Of a DNA stretch of 64,000 nt, positions 21,124 through 30,795 are shown piece by piece. Position 1 is the first letter of the stretch; each line of letters opens with the position of its first letter. Both the position numbers and the translations under genes were made by a program. The stretch is from an uncultured Alphaproteobacteria bacterium (GTDB lineage Bacteria > Pseudomonadota > Alphaproteobacteria > HIMB59 > GCA-002718135), in assembly GCA_902615845.1 (NCBI GenBank), contig CACMQS010000002.1, forward strand, positions 62,001-126,000, written 5' to 3'. The notes beneath the pieces are model-generated. The model made no database searches. It had not been told where the DNA came from and saw only the letters and a program-made list of their open reading frames with translations.

Positions 21124-22035
21124 TCAGATATAAATATAATAGATATAGCCTAAATATAACATTAGACCCACACTTCCGTATAACCTACCAAGCTTTTTAA
21201 AAATTAACATAAAAACTAAAATAACAAAGGTTATCAACAGCATAAAATATAAATCCTGTCTTGCTAAAATTTCCGGCATTCTAAAATTTCCAAAAAACGA
21301 ACTTATACCTAAAACACCGAGAACGTTATAAATGTTTGAACCTAAAATATTTCCTAATGCAAAATCTACTTTTCTTTTTAATGCTGACATTATACCAATA
21401 ACCAACTCAGGTAGAGAAGTTCCAAAAGCTATTAACGAAAGTCCAATTACTGCTTCCGATACTTGCAATTTCTTAGCCAAACTAATTGCAGAATTTACAA
21501 ATAAATCTGAACCATAAATTAAAAATATAATTCCAAATATTATTAATATTAATGAAACAAATATTGAATATTCATCCTTATCTATATCCTCAACAAGGAT
21601 AAATCCTTTTTTAATTTGAAAATACATTATAAAAGTCAAAGCTATTAGAGATATGATTCCAAATAAATAATTAAAATAAAAATAACTCATAATTATCAAA
21701 CAAATACCCAGAGCTATATTAATCCATGCCTGATTAATTTGGTTGTTGTTAATGTTTTTTATAGGTACAATGATCGTTGTTGCTGCCATTACTAAGATTA
21801 GATTTGCTATATTACTTCCTACAACAGCACCTAAAGCTAAATCTGAGTGATTATTTAAGATTGCATTAATACTACTTGCAAGTTCGGGAAGAGAGGTACC
21901 TGCAGCCACTATTACAACGCCTATAGCAAAAAGAGAAATATTTAGTTTTTTTCCAAAACTAACAGACCCTCTTATTAAGATTTCAGCTCCGACAACTAGA
22001 ATTGCTAAGCCAAGTATTAATATTAATATATCCAC
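21124..22035 (-). CDS. Calcium/sodium antiporter (CaCA family)
   Basis: Duplicated AAGTSLPELASSI / AFGTSLPELVIGI alpha-repeat motifs and TM segments. Confidence 0.9.
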   Translation of the reverse strand: MDILILILGLAILVVGAEILIRGSVSFGKKLNISLFAIGVVIVAAGTSLPELASSINAILNNHSDLALGAVVGSNIANLILVMAATTIIVPIKNINNNQINQAWINIALGICLIIMSYFYFNYLFGIISLIALTFIMYFQIKKGFILVEDIDKDEYSIFVSLILIIFGIIFLIYGSDLFVNSAISLAKKLQVSEAVIGLSLIAFGTSLPELVIGIMSALKRKVDFALGNILGSNIYNVLGVLGISSFFGNFRMPEILARQDLYFMLLITFVILVFMLIFKKLGRLYGSVGLMLYLGYIYYIYI

Positions 22036-22107
22036 TAATGAAATTATAATTGTTTAAAGTTAGTTACATAATAATTTAACAAATATATACTTAAATAATT
22101 AAAATTT

Positions 22108-23721
22108 TTGCAAACTATGAATGAAAGCTTTGATTATATTATTATTGGTGCTGGAACAGCTGGTTGTATATTAGCAAATAGACTAACTGAAAATGAAAAC
22201 ATTAAAGTACTTTTAATTGAAGCTGGAGGAAAAGACACTAATCCTTGGATACATATTCCAGGTGGTTATTTTAAAACAATGCATAATCCAAAAACTGATT
22301 GGTGCTTCACAACTGAAGAGGAAAAATATTGTAATAATAGAAAAATGCTTATTCCAAGAGGAAAAACATTGGGTGGAAGTTCATCAATTAACGGAATGCT
22401 ATATATAAGAGGACATGCAAATGACTACAATTACTGGAGACAATTAGGAAACATTGGTTGGTCATGGGAGGACGTATTACCATATTTCAAAAAATCTGAA
22501 GATTACAGAATTTCTAAAAGTGAATTTCATGGTACAGACGGACCTATCAAAGTAGAAAAAATAAGATCAAATTTTAAATTATTGGATCTATTTTTAGAAG
22601 CTTCTCAAGAATTTGGATACAAAAAAAATGAGGACTTTAATAACGGTGACAATGAAGGAATGGGTTATTTCCCTATGACAATTGATAAAGGTTTTAGATG
22701 TAGTTCAGCTGTTGCCTTTCTTAATCCTATCAAAAATAGAAAAAATTTAAAAATTTTAACAAATGCTCATGTTAAAAACATAAGCTTTGAAAACTTAAGA
22801 GCAAAAGAAGTAAATCTATGGAAAGATAATCAAGAACTTTCATTTTCTGTAAATAAAGAGGTTTTATTGTCTGCAGGAACAATTGGATCTCCTCACATAT
22901 TACAGACTTCGGGTATCGGTCCAGGTAAATTATTAAATGAAAATAATATTAATATTATAAAAGAAATTAGTGGTGTTGGGAGAAATTTAACTGATCATTT
23001 AATGTTAAGACCAGTGTACAAAATTAAAGACTTGGAAACATTAAATGACATATATCATAGTTTTTCCAAAAAATTTTTAACAAGTTTAAATTATTTAATT
23101 TACAGAAAAGGACCATTAACGGTTGGGGCAAGTTATTTGTGTGGCTTTATTAAAAGTGATTCTTATTTAGAAAATCCTAATTTACAATTTCATATTTCTC
23201 CAGCTAGTACAGATTTATTAGGAAAAGCAGGGCTACACAAATTTCCAGCATTTACTCCAACAATTACAAATATTCGTCCAACAAGTAGAGGATCTATAGA
23301 AATTAATTCTTCAGATACAAGAATTTATCCTAAAATAAAAATGAACTACTTATCTACTGATGAAGATAGGGAAATTGCAGGTAAGTCTTTAAAAATTGTA
23401 AGAAAAGTTGTTTTAGAATCAAAGGCATTTAAAAATTATGCACCTGAAGAATATAGACCGGGAATACAATTTAAAGATAATGAATCTCTCGCTAAGGAAG
23501 CTGGTAAATTTGCAAACACTATTTTTCATCCAGTAAGTACATGTAAAATGGGTAATGATGAAAACTCAGTAGTAAGTGATAATCTTAAAGTAAAAGGAAT
23601 AAATAACTTAAGAGTTGTTGATGCATCTGTGATGCCAACTATAACATCAGGTAATACAAATGCTCCTACTATGATGATTGCTGAAAAAGCATCAGACTTA
23701 ATTATTAACGATCAAAAATAA
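22108..23721 (+). CDS. GMC family oxidoreductase (choline dehydrogenase-like)
   Basis: FDYIIIGAGTAGCILANRL FAD motif, GGSSSINGMLYIRG, C-terminal VDASVMPTITSGNTNAPTMMIAEKASD. Annotated from internal ATG at 22117 or upstream start. Confidence 0.92.
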   Translation: MQTMNESFDYIIIGAGTAGCILANRLTENENIKVLLIEAGGKDTNPWIHIPGGYFKTMHNPKTDWCFTTEEEKYCNNRKMLIPRGKTLGGSSSINGMLYIRGHANDYNYWRQLGNIGWSWEDVLPYFKKSEDYRISKSEFHGTDGPIKVEKIRSNFKLLDLFLEASQEFGYKKNEDFNNGDNEGMGYFPMTIDKGFRCSSAVAFLNPIKNRKNLKILTNAHVKNISFENLRAKEVNLWKDNQELSFSVNKEVLLSAGTIGSPHILQTSGIGPGKLLNENNINIIKEISGVGRNLTDHLMLRPVYKIKDLETLNDIYHSFSKKFLTSLNYLIYRKGPLTVGASYLCGFIKSDSYLENPNLQFHISPASTDLLGKAGLHKFPAFTPTITNIRPTSRGSIEINSSDTRIYPKIKMNYLSTDEDREIAGKSLKIVRKVVLESKAFKNYAPEEYRPGIQFKDNESLAKEAGKFANTIFHPVSTCKMGNDENSVVSDNLKVKGINNLRVVDASVMPTITSGNTNAPTMMIAEKASDLIINDQK

Positions 23722-25491
23722 TTATTGAACCACTGTATCTTTAGGATCAATTCCAGCAACTTCAACTGGTGCTTTCATAGCATCTCTTCTAAAAGGTTCT
23801 CCTAGTTCTTGATTTAACATAACTTCTATAAAAGTAGTTACGCCTTCCATTTGATCTTTGCAAGATTGTTGTAAAGCTTCTGTTAGTTCCTCTTGAGTGT
23901 AAACTTTAACACCTTTAAATCCACATGCTTCTGCAATCTTTGCATAGCTTAATTTAGGATCAAGTTCTGTTCCAACAAAATTATTATTATACCATAGTGT
24001 AGTATTTCTTTTCTCAGCTCCCCATTGATAATTTCTAAAAATTATCATTGTAATGTTTGGCCAACCTTCTCTATTACAAGAAGTCATTTCACTCATACTA
24101 ATTCCAAATGCGCCATCCCCTGCAAAGCCAACAACTGGTGTATTAGGACAACCTATCTTTGCTCCAATTACAGATGGAAAACCATATCCACATGGTCCAA
24201 ATAAACCAGGTGCCAAATACTTTCTACCATTCTCAAATGTTGGATATGCATTACCGATTGCACAATTATTTCCTATATCACTTGATATAATTGCATCTTC
24301 AGGAAGACCTGCTTGAATAGCTCGCCATGCCATTCTTGGTGACATTTTTTCTGGCTCTCTATCTCGTGAATCTTTATTCCAAGATGTGCCAGGATCATCT
24401 TCTTCATGATCAAGGCCAGTTAATGTTTGTAGCCAAGCTGACTTTGTTTTATGAATTAACTCTTCTCTTTCTTTTCGATCTTGATCTCCTGCATGTGTTG
24501 TAAGGTTTTCTAAAATTTGTTCTGCAACTAGTTTTGCATCTCCACAAATACCAACACTTATTTTTTTTGTTAAACCAATACGATCAGAATTTATATCAAC
24601 TTGAATGACATCTGCATTTTTTGGCCAATAATCTATTCCATAACCTGGTAAAGTTGAGAAAGGGTTTAATCTTGTGCCAAGTGCTAAAACTACATCTGCT
24701 TTAGATATTATTTCCATAGCTGCTTTAGACCCATTGTATCCTAAAGGACCAACCGCAAGAGGATGTTTGCCCGGAAAACTATCATTATGCTGATATCCGC
24801 AAGCAACTGGAGCACTTAATTTTTCTGCTAGTTTTTTACAATCATCAATAGCGTCAGCTAAGATCACTCCAGCACCAGATAAAATAACTGGGAATTTTGC
24901 ATTAGATAAAAGATTTGCGGCTTCTTTAATTGCTTCAACTCCACCAGAAGGCCTTTCAAATTTAATAATAGGTGGCAAATCAATATCAATAATTTGGGTC
25001 CAAAAATCTCTTGGTATATTTAATTGAGCAGGAGCAGATCCTTTTATAGCTTTTGAAATAACTCTATTTAAAACCTCTGCAACTCTAGATGGATCCCTTA
25101 CTTCTTCTTGATAACAAACCATATCTTTAAATAAGTTCATTTGCTCAACTTCTTGGAACCCCCCTTGACCAATGGTTTTATTAGCTGCCTGAGGAGTAAC
25201 CAAAAGCATTGGAGTATGATTCCAAAAAGCAGTCTTTATAGGTGTGACCAAGCCAGTTATACCAGGTCCATTTTGTGCAATACACATTGCAATTTTACCA
25301 GTTGATCTAGTATAGCCATCAGCCATAATTCCGCCGTTTGACTCATGAGCAACATCCCAAAATGTTATTCCAGCTTTAGGAAAAAGATCTGAAATAGGCA
25401 TAAATGCAGATCCAATTATTCCAAAAGCGTGTTGAATACCGTGTTTTTGTAAAACTTTTACGAAAGCTTCCTCTGTTGTCATTTTTGCCAT
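23722..25491 (-). CDS. xsc: Sulfoacetaldehyde acetyltransferase
   Basis: MTTEEAFVKVLQKHGIQHAFGIIGSAFMPISDLFPKAGITFWDVAHE and GQGGFQEVEQMNLFKDMVCYQEEVRDPSRVAEV are characteristic of Xsc. Confidence 0.93.
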   Translation of the reverse strand: MAKMTTEEAFVKVLQKHGIQHAFGIIGSAFMPISDLFPKAGITFWDVAHESNGGIMADGYTRSTGKIAMCIAQNGPGITGLVTPIKTAFWNHTPMLLVTPQAANKTIGQGGFQEVEQMNLFKDMVCYQEEVRDPSRVAEVLNRVISKAIKGSAPAQLNIPRDFWTQIIDIDLPPIIKFERPSGGVEAIKEAANLLSNAKFPVILSGAGVILADAIDDCKKLAEKLSAPVACGYQHNDSFPGKHPLAVGPLGYNGSKAAMEIISKADVVLALGTRLNPFSTLPGYGIDYWPKNADVIQVDINSDRIGLTKKISVGICGDAKLVAEQILENLTTHAGDQDRKEREELIHKTKSAWLQTLTGLDHEEDDPGTSWNKDSRDREPEKMSPRMAWRAIQAGLPEDAIISSDIGNNCAIGNAYPTFENGRKYLAPGLFGPCGYGFPSVIGAKIGCPNTPVVGFAGDGAFGISMSEMTSCNREGWPNITMIIFRNYQWGAEKRNTTLWYNNNFVGTELDPKLSYAKIAEACGFKGVKVYTQEELTEALQQSCKDQMEGVTTFIEVMLNQELGEPFRRDAMKAPVEVAGIDPKDTVVQ

Positions 25492-25624
25492 GATAAAACC
25501 TTTAATATATTATTCTTACCTACATTAAATTAATTATTTAATGAACTACAATTATATTGTTAATTATTTATTAATTTTATAAAATTACTATTTAATGAAA
25601 AAATAATTATTTACGATTGATAAA

Positions 25625-27457
25625 ATGACGCTTCTTGGACAAGAAATTATTAAGGCCACATCTAAAACTTTACCAAATCAACCTGGTGTTTACCAAATGC
25701 AGGATGATAAAGGTAATATTTTATATATTGGAAAAGCAAAAGTATTATCAAATAGAGTAAAGAATTACCTATCTCTGAATAACCTAACCAGAAGAATTCA
25801 AAGAATGGTTAGTCTAACTAAATCAATGAACTTTTTTGTAACCAATACAGAATTAGAAGCAATCATCCTTGAATGTAATTTAATTAAAAAACATAAACCA
25901 AGATTTAATGTTCTTTTAAGAGACGATAAATCATTCCCTTATATATTTATTTCATCAGAACATGATTTTCCTAGAATCGAAAAACACCGCGGTCCTCAAA
26001 AGAAAAGGGGGAGATATTATGGGCCATTTGCAAGTCCAGATGCAGTAAATAGAACTATAAATACCATACAACGAATATTTCTTTTAAGGTCATGCACAGA
26101 TAAAGAGGTAAATGTAGGAAATAAATTGTGCTTCAATTATTATCTTAAAAGATGTTCTGGTCCTTGTGGAGGAAAAATTTCGAAAGAAGCCTACTCAAAA
26201 TTAATAGAGGCAGCAGATGATTTTCTAAGTAGTGGTAACTCTCAAAAAATACAAAAAAATTTTACAGATCAAATGTATAAAGCGTCAAAAAAAAATAATT
26301 TTGAATTAGCTGCATCTCTAAGAGATAGACTTAAAGCTTTAAGGCATATTGAACAAAATAATTCAATTAAGATTAAGGATATAAAAAATGCTGACATTTT
26401 TGCAATAACTTCAAATGAAGGAAAAACATGTATTTATGGAAGTTTTTTTAGAAATAATACATCTTATGGTGGCAAAGCTTTCTACCCAGATCATGACAGC
26501 TTATTGGATCATGAAGAAATAATGTTAGGTTTCCTAAATATATTTTATGCAGAAAAAGATATTCCTGAAACAATTATTACTAACATAACTATTGATAAAA
26601 AAAATAATTCACAAATTTTAGGAAAAAATTTTGATAAAACAAAATTCATTAAACCATTAAAGGGGCCTAAAAAAAATTTACTTAAATTTGCAGAAAAAAA
26701 TTCTAAAATAAACCTAGATATTAAATTAAATAAACTAAGATCTTTCGATAATTTTAATTCAGAAATTAAAAAAATATTTAAACTCAAAGATGAAATTATA
26801 AAAATAGAAGCTTACGATAACAGCCATACATTTGGAAAACATCCTATAGGTGTAATGGTTGCCTATAATCAAAATGGATTTATAAAATCTAATTATAGAA
26901 AATTTAATATTCGATTTGATCTTGAAGAAAACAAAAATAAAGTTGATGATTATTATATGATGAAAGAAATGCTTATTAGGAGGTTTAATAATTCAAAATT
27001 TCAAGATGAATTAGATTTGCCAAATTTACTGCTTATAGATGGAGGGAAAGGGCAATACAATTCTGCAAAAAAGGTTTTAGATAGTTTAAAAATAGATATA
27101 CCAATTATCTCTATGGCCAAAGGTGAAGAAAGAGATGCAGGTAGAGAAATTCTTATACATGATAAATTTACACATAGATTAAATGAAAATAATCCTCTTC
27201 TCCACTTTTTACAAAATATTAGAGATGAAGTGCACAGATTTGCGATAACAACGCATCGATCAAAAAGAGCGAAGATGAGCGTCAGATCCGTGTTTGATGA
27301 TATAGAAGGAGTAGGTCCTGAAAGAAAGAAGATTTTAAAAAAACACTTTGGTACAGTGGAAAAATTAAAATTAGCTAGTTTAGATGAATTAAAAGAGGTT
27401 AAATCAATACCTGAGTCAATTCTAACAAAAATTTATGAATATTTTCATAGCGTTTAA
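25625..27457 (+). CDS. uvrC: Excinuclease ABC subunit C
   Basis: GIY-YIG domain (PGVYQMQDDKGNILYIGKAK), NKLCFNYYLKRCSGPCGG, C-terminal HhH. Confidence 0.97.
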   Translation: MTLLGQEIIKATSKTLPNQPGVYQMQDDKGNILYIGKAKVLSNRVKNYLSLNNLTRRIQRMVSLTKSMNFFVTNTELEAIILECNLIKKHKPRFNVLLRDDKSFPYIFISSEHDFPRIEKHRGPQKKRGRYYGPFASPDAVNRTINTIQRIFLLRSCTDKEVNVGNKLCFNYYLKRCSGPCGGKISKEAYSKLIEAADDFLSSGNSQKIQKNFTDQMYKASKKNNFELAASLRDRLKALRHIEQNNSIKIKDIKNADIFAITSNEGKTCIYGSFFRNNTSYGGKAFYPDHDSLLDHEEIMLGFLNIFYAEKDIPETIITNITIDKKNNSQILGKNFDKTKFIKPLKGPKKNLLKFAEKNSKINLDIKLNKLRSFDNFNSEIKKIFKLKDEIIKIEAYDNSHTFGKHPIGVMVAYNQNGFIKSNYRKFNIRFDLEENKNKVDDYYMMKEMLIRRFNNSKFQDELDLPNLLLIDGGKGQYNSAKKVLDSLKIDIPIISMAKGEERDAGREILIHDKFTHRLNENNPLLHFLQNIRDEVHRFAITTHRSKRAKMSVRSVFDDIEGVGPERKKILKKHFGTVEKLKLASLDELKEVKSIPESILTKIYEYFHSV

Positions 27458-27484
27458 AAAATTCTTCATCTACAAAGAATAGAA

Positions 27485-28027
27485 ATGAATATATCAAATA
27501 TTCTAACTATGATTAGAATTGCTATAATCCCAATTATAGTTCTTTGTATATATCTTACGAATCCATACTTTGGCTGGATTGCCTTTATATTATTTTGTTT
27601 AGCTGGAATAACAGATTACTTTGATGGTTATTTAGCAAGGCTAAGAAATGAAGTAACAAATTTTGGAACATTTTTAGATCCAATTGCAGATAAATTATTA
27701 GTAGCGGCAGTTATTCTTATTTTAACTTCTAAAGGTGTAATTAAAGACTGGGATACCATTCCAGCCCTTATAATATTATTAAGAGAAATAACAGTATCAG
27801 GTTTAAGGGAATACTTAGCTGGGATAAAAATTAGCATACCAGTTTCAAGAATTGCAAAAGCAAAAACCTTTCTTCAACTAGCTGCACTTGGATTACTTAT
27901 TTTATCTGAGAGTAATCTAAATTTATTATTTGTTATTTATTTAGGTAAGACTTTTCTATGGATTGCTGGAATTCTAACTCTCTATACAGCCTATGATTAT
28001 ATTAAAGGATCAATAAAGCATTTTTAA
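27485..28027 (+). CDS. pgsA: CDP-diacylglycerol--glycerol-3-phosphate 3-phosphatidyltransferase
   Basis: CDP-alcohol phosphotransferase motif DYFDGYLARLRNEVTNFGTFLDPIADK. Confidence 0.95.
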   Translation: MNISNILTMIRIAIIPIIVLCIYLTNPYFGWIAFILFCLAGITDYFDGYLARLRNEVTNFGTFLDPIADKLLVAAVILILTSKGVIKDWDTIPALIILLREITVSGLREYLAGIKISIPVSRIAKAKTFLQLAALGLLILSESNLNLLFVIYLGKTFLWIAGILTLYTAYDYIKGSIKHF

Positions 28028-28028
28028 A

Positions 28029-28274
28029 ATGAGAATTCGATATTTTGCTTGGATTAAGGATATAACAAATAAAGATGACGAAATAATTAATGTAAATCAT
28101 CCTAAAACCATACAAGAATTAAAAAAATATTTAGAAAATTTATATCCAGAGCTAAAAAAACATTTTTTACAAGATGTTTTAAGATTTGCAGTTAATCAGG
28201 AATACGTTTCAGAAAATTTGAATTTAAAACCAATTGATGAAATTGCAATCTTTCCACCAGTTAGTGGTGGGTAA
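28029..28274 (+). CDS. moaD: Molybdopterin synthase small subunit
   Basis: 81 aa ubiquitin-like ending FPPVSGG; followed by moaE. Confidence 0.9.
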   Translation: MRIRYFAWIKDITNKDDEIINVNHPKTIQELKKYLENLYPELKKHFLQDVLRFAVNQEYVSENLNLKPIDEIAIFPPVSGG

Positions 28275-28690
28275 TGATAAAAATACAAAAAAAAAATTTT
28301 AATTTAGAAGAAGAAATTGAGAAAATTAAAAATAAACATTCAGACATAGGGGCACTAACTTCTTTTGTTGGCTATGTTAGAGATTTAAATAACAACAAAG
28401 ATGTTAAACATTTAAATTTAGAAGTTTATGAGGAAATGGCATTTAAAGAATTATCAAAAATTGAAAGTAACGCGACTAAAAAGTGGAACTTAATTGATAC
28501 TTTAATAATTCATAGATATGGAAAATTAATAGTTAATGAAAAAATTGTTTTAGTTTGTTGTTTTTCACACCATAGAAAAAATAGTTTTCAAGCTTGTGAT
28601 TTTATCATGGATTATTTAAAAAAAGATGCTCCATTTTGGAAAAATGAATTTTATTATAAAGATGATGAATGGTTAGAAAATTCTAGCTAG
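28274..28690 (+). CDS. moaE: Molybdopterin synthase catalytic subunit
   Basis: FVGYVRD, EVYEEMAFKEL, IIHRYGKL, DAPFWKNEF motifs. Confidence 0.93.
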   Translation: MIKIQKKNFNLEEEIEKIKNKHSDIGALTSFVGYVRDLNNNKDVKHLNLEVYEEMAFKELSKIESNATKKWNLIDTLIIHRYGKLIVNEKIVLVCCFSHHRKNSFQACDFIMDYLKKDAPFWKNEFYYKDDEWLENSS

Positions 28691-29567
28691 CGTTTTTAAC
28701 CATATCGCTAAAATCATTCATAAATTTAAAAGTAGTAGTATTATCGCCGGTATTATATTTAAAATCATCAATGGATTTAATAGGAGTAATTTCTGCAGCA
28801 GTTCCTGTTAAAAAAGCTTCATCATAATTTCCAATTTCATCAGGCATTAAATGCTTTTCTGTTATTTTAAAACCTTGATTAGTTGCCATTTCAATAACTG
28901 TTTGACGTGTAATCCCATTAAGAAAACAATCTGGAATAGGAGTATGGATATTGTTATCTTTAATAAAAAAAATATTTGCTCCTGTGCCTTCAGCAACATA
29001 ACCTCTATAATCTAACATCAAGGCATCATGATAACCTTTTTTTTCTGCAAATTCTTTTGACAGAGTACAAATGATATAAGGCCCAGAAGCTTTAGCTTCA
29101 TATGGAGAAGTATCTGGTGCAGGTCTTTTCCAAGGAGAAGTAATTAATCTCAAACCTGCTTTTTGATCTTCAATTTTAAAATAAGTTGCCCAATCATCCC
29201 AAACAGCAATCGCTACATTGATATTTGATTTACCTGTTGATAAACCCATTTGATCTCCACCTCTCCAAGCAAGTGGTCTTACATAACAATTTTTATAATT
29301 CATTTTATTAATAAGTTCGTATTTTGCTTTATTAATTTGATCATGCGTGAAAGGGATTTCCATTCCAATTATTTCAGCAGATTTAAAAAACCTTTTAGTA
29401 TGCTCCTCTGATTTAAAAATCTTACCATTGTAGGCCCTTTCTCCCTCAAACACTGCGCTTGCATAATGAAGACCTTGGGAGATTACATGGGAATTTGCAT
29501 CTTGCCATGGAATTATTTTACCATTCATCCAAATCCATCCATCCCTATTTTCAAATGATTTAAGCAT
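28683..29567 (-). CDS. ilvE: Branched-chain amino acid aminotransferase
   Basis: WMNGKIIPWQDANSHVISQGLHYASAVFEGERAY; GYVAEGTGANIFFIKD. Confidence 0.95.
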   Translation of the reverse strand: MLKSFENRDGWIWMNGKIIPWQDANSHVISQGLHYASAVFEGERAYNGKIFKSEEHTKRFFKSAEIIGMEIPFTHDQINKAKYELINKMNYKNCYVRPLAWRGGDQMGLSTGKSNINVAIAVWDDWATYFKIEDQKAGLRLITSPWKRPAPDTSPYEAKASGPYIICTLSKEFAEKKGYHDALMLDYRGYVAEGTGANIFFIKDNNIHTPIPDCFLNGITRQTVIEMATNQGFKITEKHLMPDEIGNYDEAFLTGTAAEITPIKSIDDFKYNTGDNTTTFKFMNDFSDMVKNAS

Positions 29568-29626
29568 ATTTTTTATTAACTTTTTTTAATGACAATTGAC
29601 TATCAGTGATGCATAATTAAGTCAAT

Positions 29627-30112
29627 ATGGCTGACCTAAATAAATTGTTAACACCTCTTTTTTTAAATGAGGTGGAAATTAGAAAAATTATAGAGCTATT
29701 ATTTTTCTCATATAGAGATTTTACAGAAGGTCCTGATAAAATTTTGGAAAAAATAAATTTTGGTAGAGCACATCATCGAGTAATATATTTTGTTGGAAAG
29801 CAAAAAAATCTTACAATTAAGGAACTTCTTTCAATATTGAAAATAACTAAACAAAGTTTGTCTAGAGTATTGAATCAGCTTGTAAACGAAAAATATATTA
29901 TATTATCTGTAGGTGATGATAAACGTACTAAGAAATTAATACTTTCTAAAAAAGGTCAAGAATTAGAAAAAAAATTATCTGAAATTCAAATAAGGAAAAT
30001 ACGTAATGTTTTATTAAAATTTAATGAAATGGATATAAATGGTTTTAAAAAAATACTGTATGAAATGGTCGATGATAAAAATAAAGAAAAGTTTGATGAA
30101 ATAAATAGATAA
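29627..30112 (+). CDS. MarR family transcriptional regulator
   Basis: Winged-helix sequence LTIKELLSILKITKQSLSRVLNQLVNEKYI...DDKRTKKLILSKKG. Confidence 0.88.
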   Translation: MADLNKLLTPLFLNEVEIRKIIELLFFSYRDFTEGPDKILEKINFGRAHHRVIYFVGKQKNLTIKELLSILKITKQSLSRVLNQLVNEKYIILSVGDDKRTKKLILSKKGQELEKKLSEIQIRKIRNVLLKFNEMDINGFKKILYEMVDDKNKEKFDEINR

Positions 30113-30114
30113 TA

Positions 30115-30795
30115 ATGAATAAAAATATCTTGATTGTTGACGATGATAAAAGATTGAGAGAACTGCTAAAAGATTATTTAACCGAAAAAAATTTACAAGT
30201 TTATCAAAGTGAGGATTACAATGAAGCAAAAGAAATTTTATCTCTTGTTTTGTTTGATTTAATCATCCTTGATAGAATGATGCCAAGTGGTGATGGCATA
30301 GAGCTTATTGAACATATAAAACAATTTTCTAATACGCCGATAATCATGCTTACAGCAATGGGAGAAGACAAAGATAAAATTGATGGATTAAAAATTGGTG
30401 CTGATGATTATTTATCTAAACCATTTGAGCCAGAAGAATTATTTTTAAGGATTAAAAATTTACTAGATTTATTTGAAAACCTTAAAAACAAAAAAATTAA
30501 GATTTCGTTTGGAGAATTTACCTTTGATACATCTAATTTTAGATTACAAAAAAATGATAGATTAATTTATTTAACAGAAGGAGAAAATAATTTACTTGTA
30601 AAATTAATAAATAAAAGAAATGATATTGTTTTAAGAGAGGAATTAGCAGACCAGGAATTTGATGAAACTGAACTTAGAAAAGTTGATGTACAAGTTACGC
30701 GTTTAAGACAAAAAATTGAAACAAATGCAAAACAACCTCAATTTATCAAAACTATTAGAGGTAAAGGATATAAATTAATTTGTAATGAAACTTAA
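30115..30795 (+). CDS. OmpR-family response regulator
   Basis: Receiver domain (ILIVDDDKRLREL, LIILDRMMPSGDG) plus trans_reg_C domain. Confidence 0.93.
   Translation: MNKNILIVDDDKRLRELLKDYLTEKNLQVYQSEDYNEAKEILSLVLFDLIILDRMMPSGDGIELIEHIKQFSNTPIIMLTAMGEDKDKIDGLKIGADDYLSKPFEPEELFLRIKNLLDLFENLKNKKIKISFGEFTFDTSNFRLQKNDRLIYLTEGENNLLVKLINKRNDIVLREELADQEFDETELRKVDVQVTRLRQKIETNAKQPQFIKTIRGKGYKLICNET

Noticed and set aside
24053-24316. Plus-strand 87-aa ORF within xsc
   Set aside because: Antisense to a strongly supported CDS.
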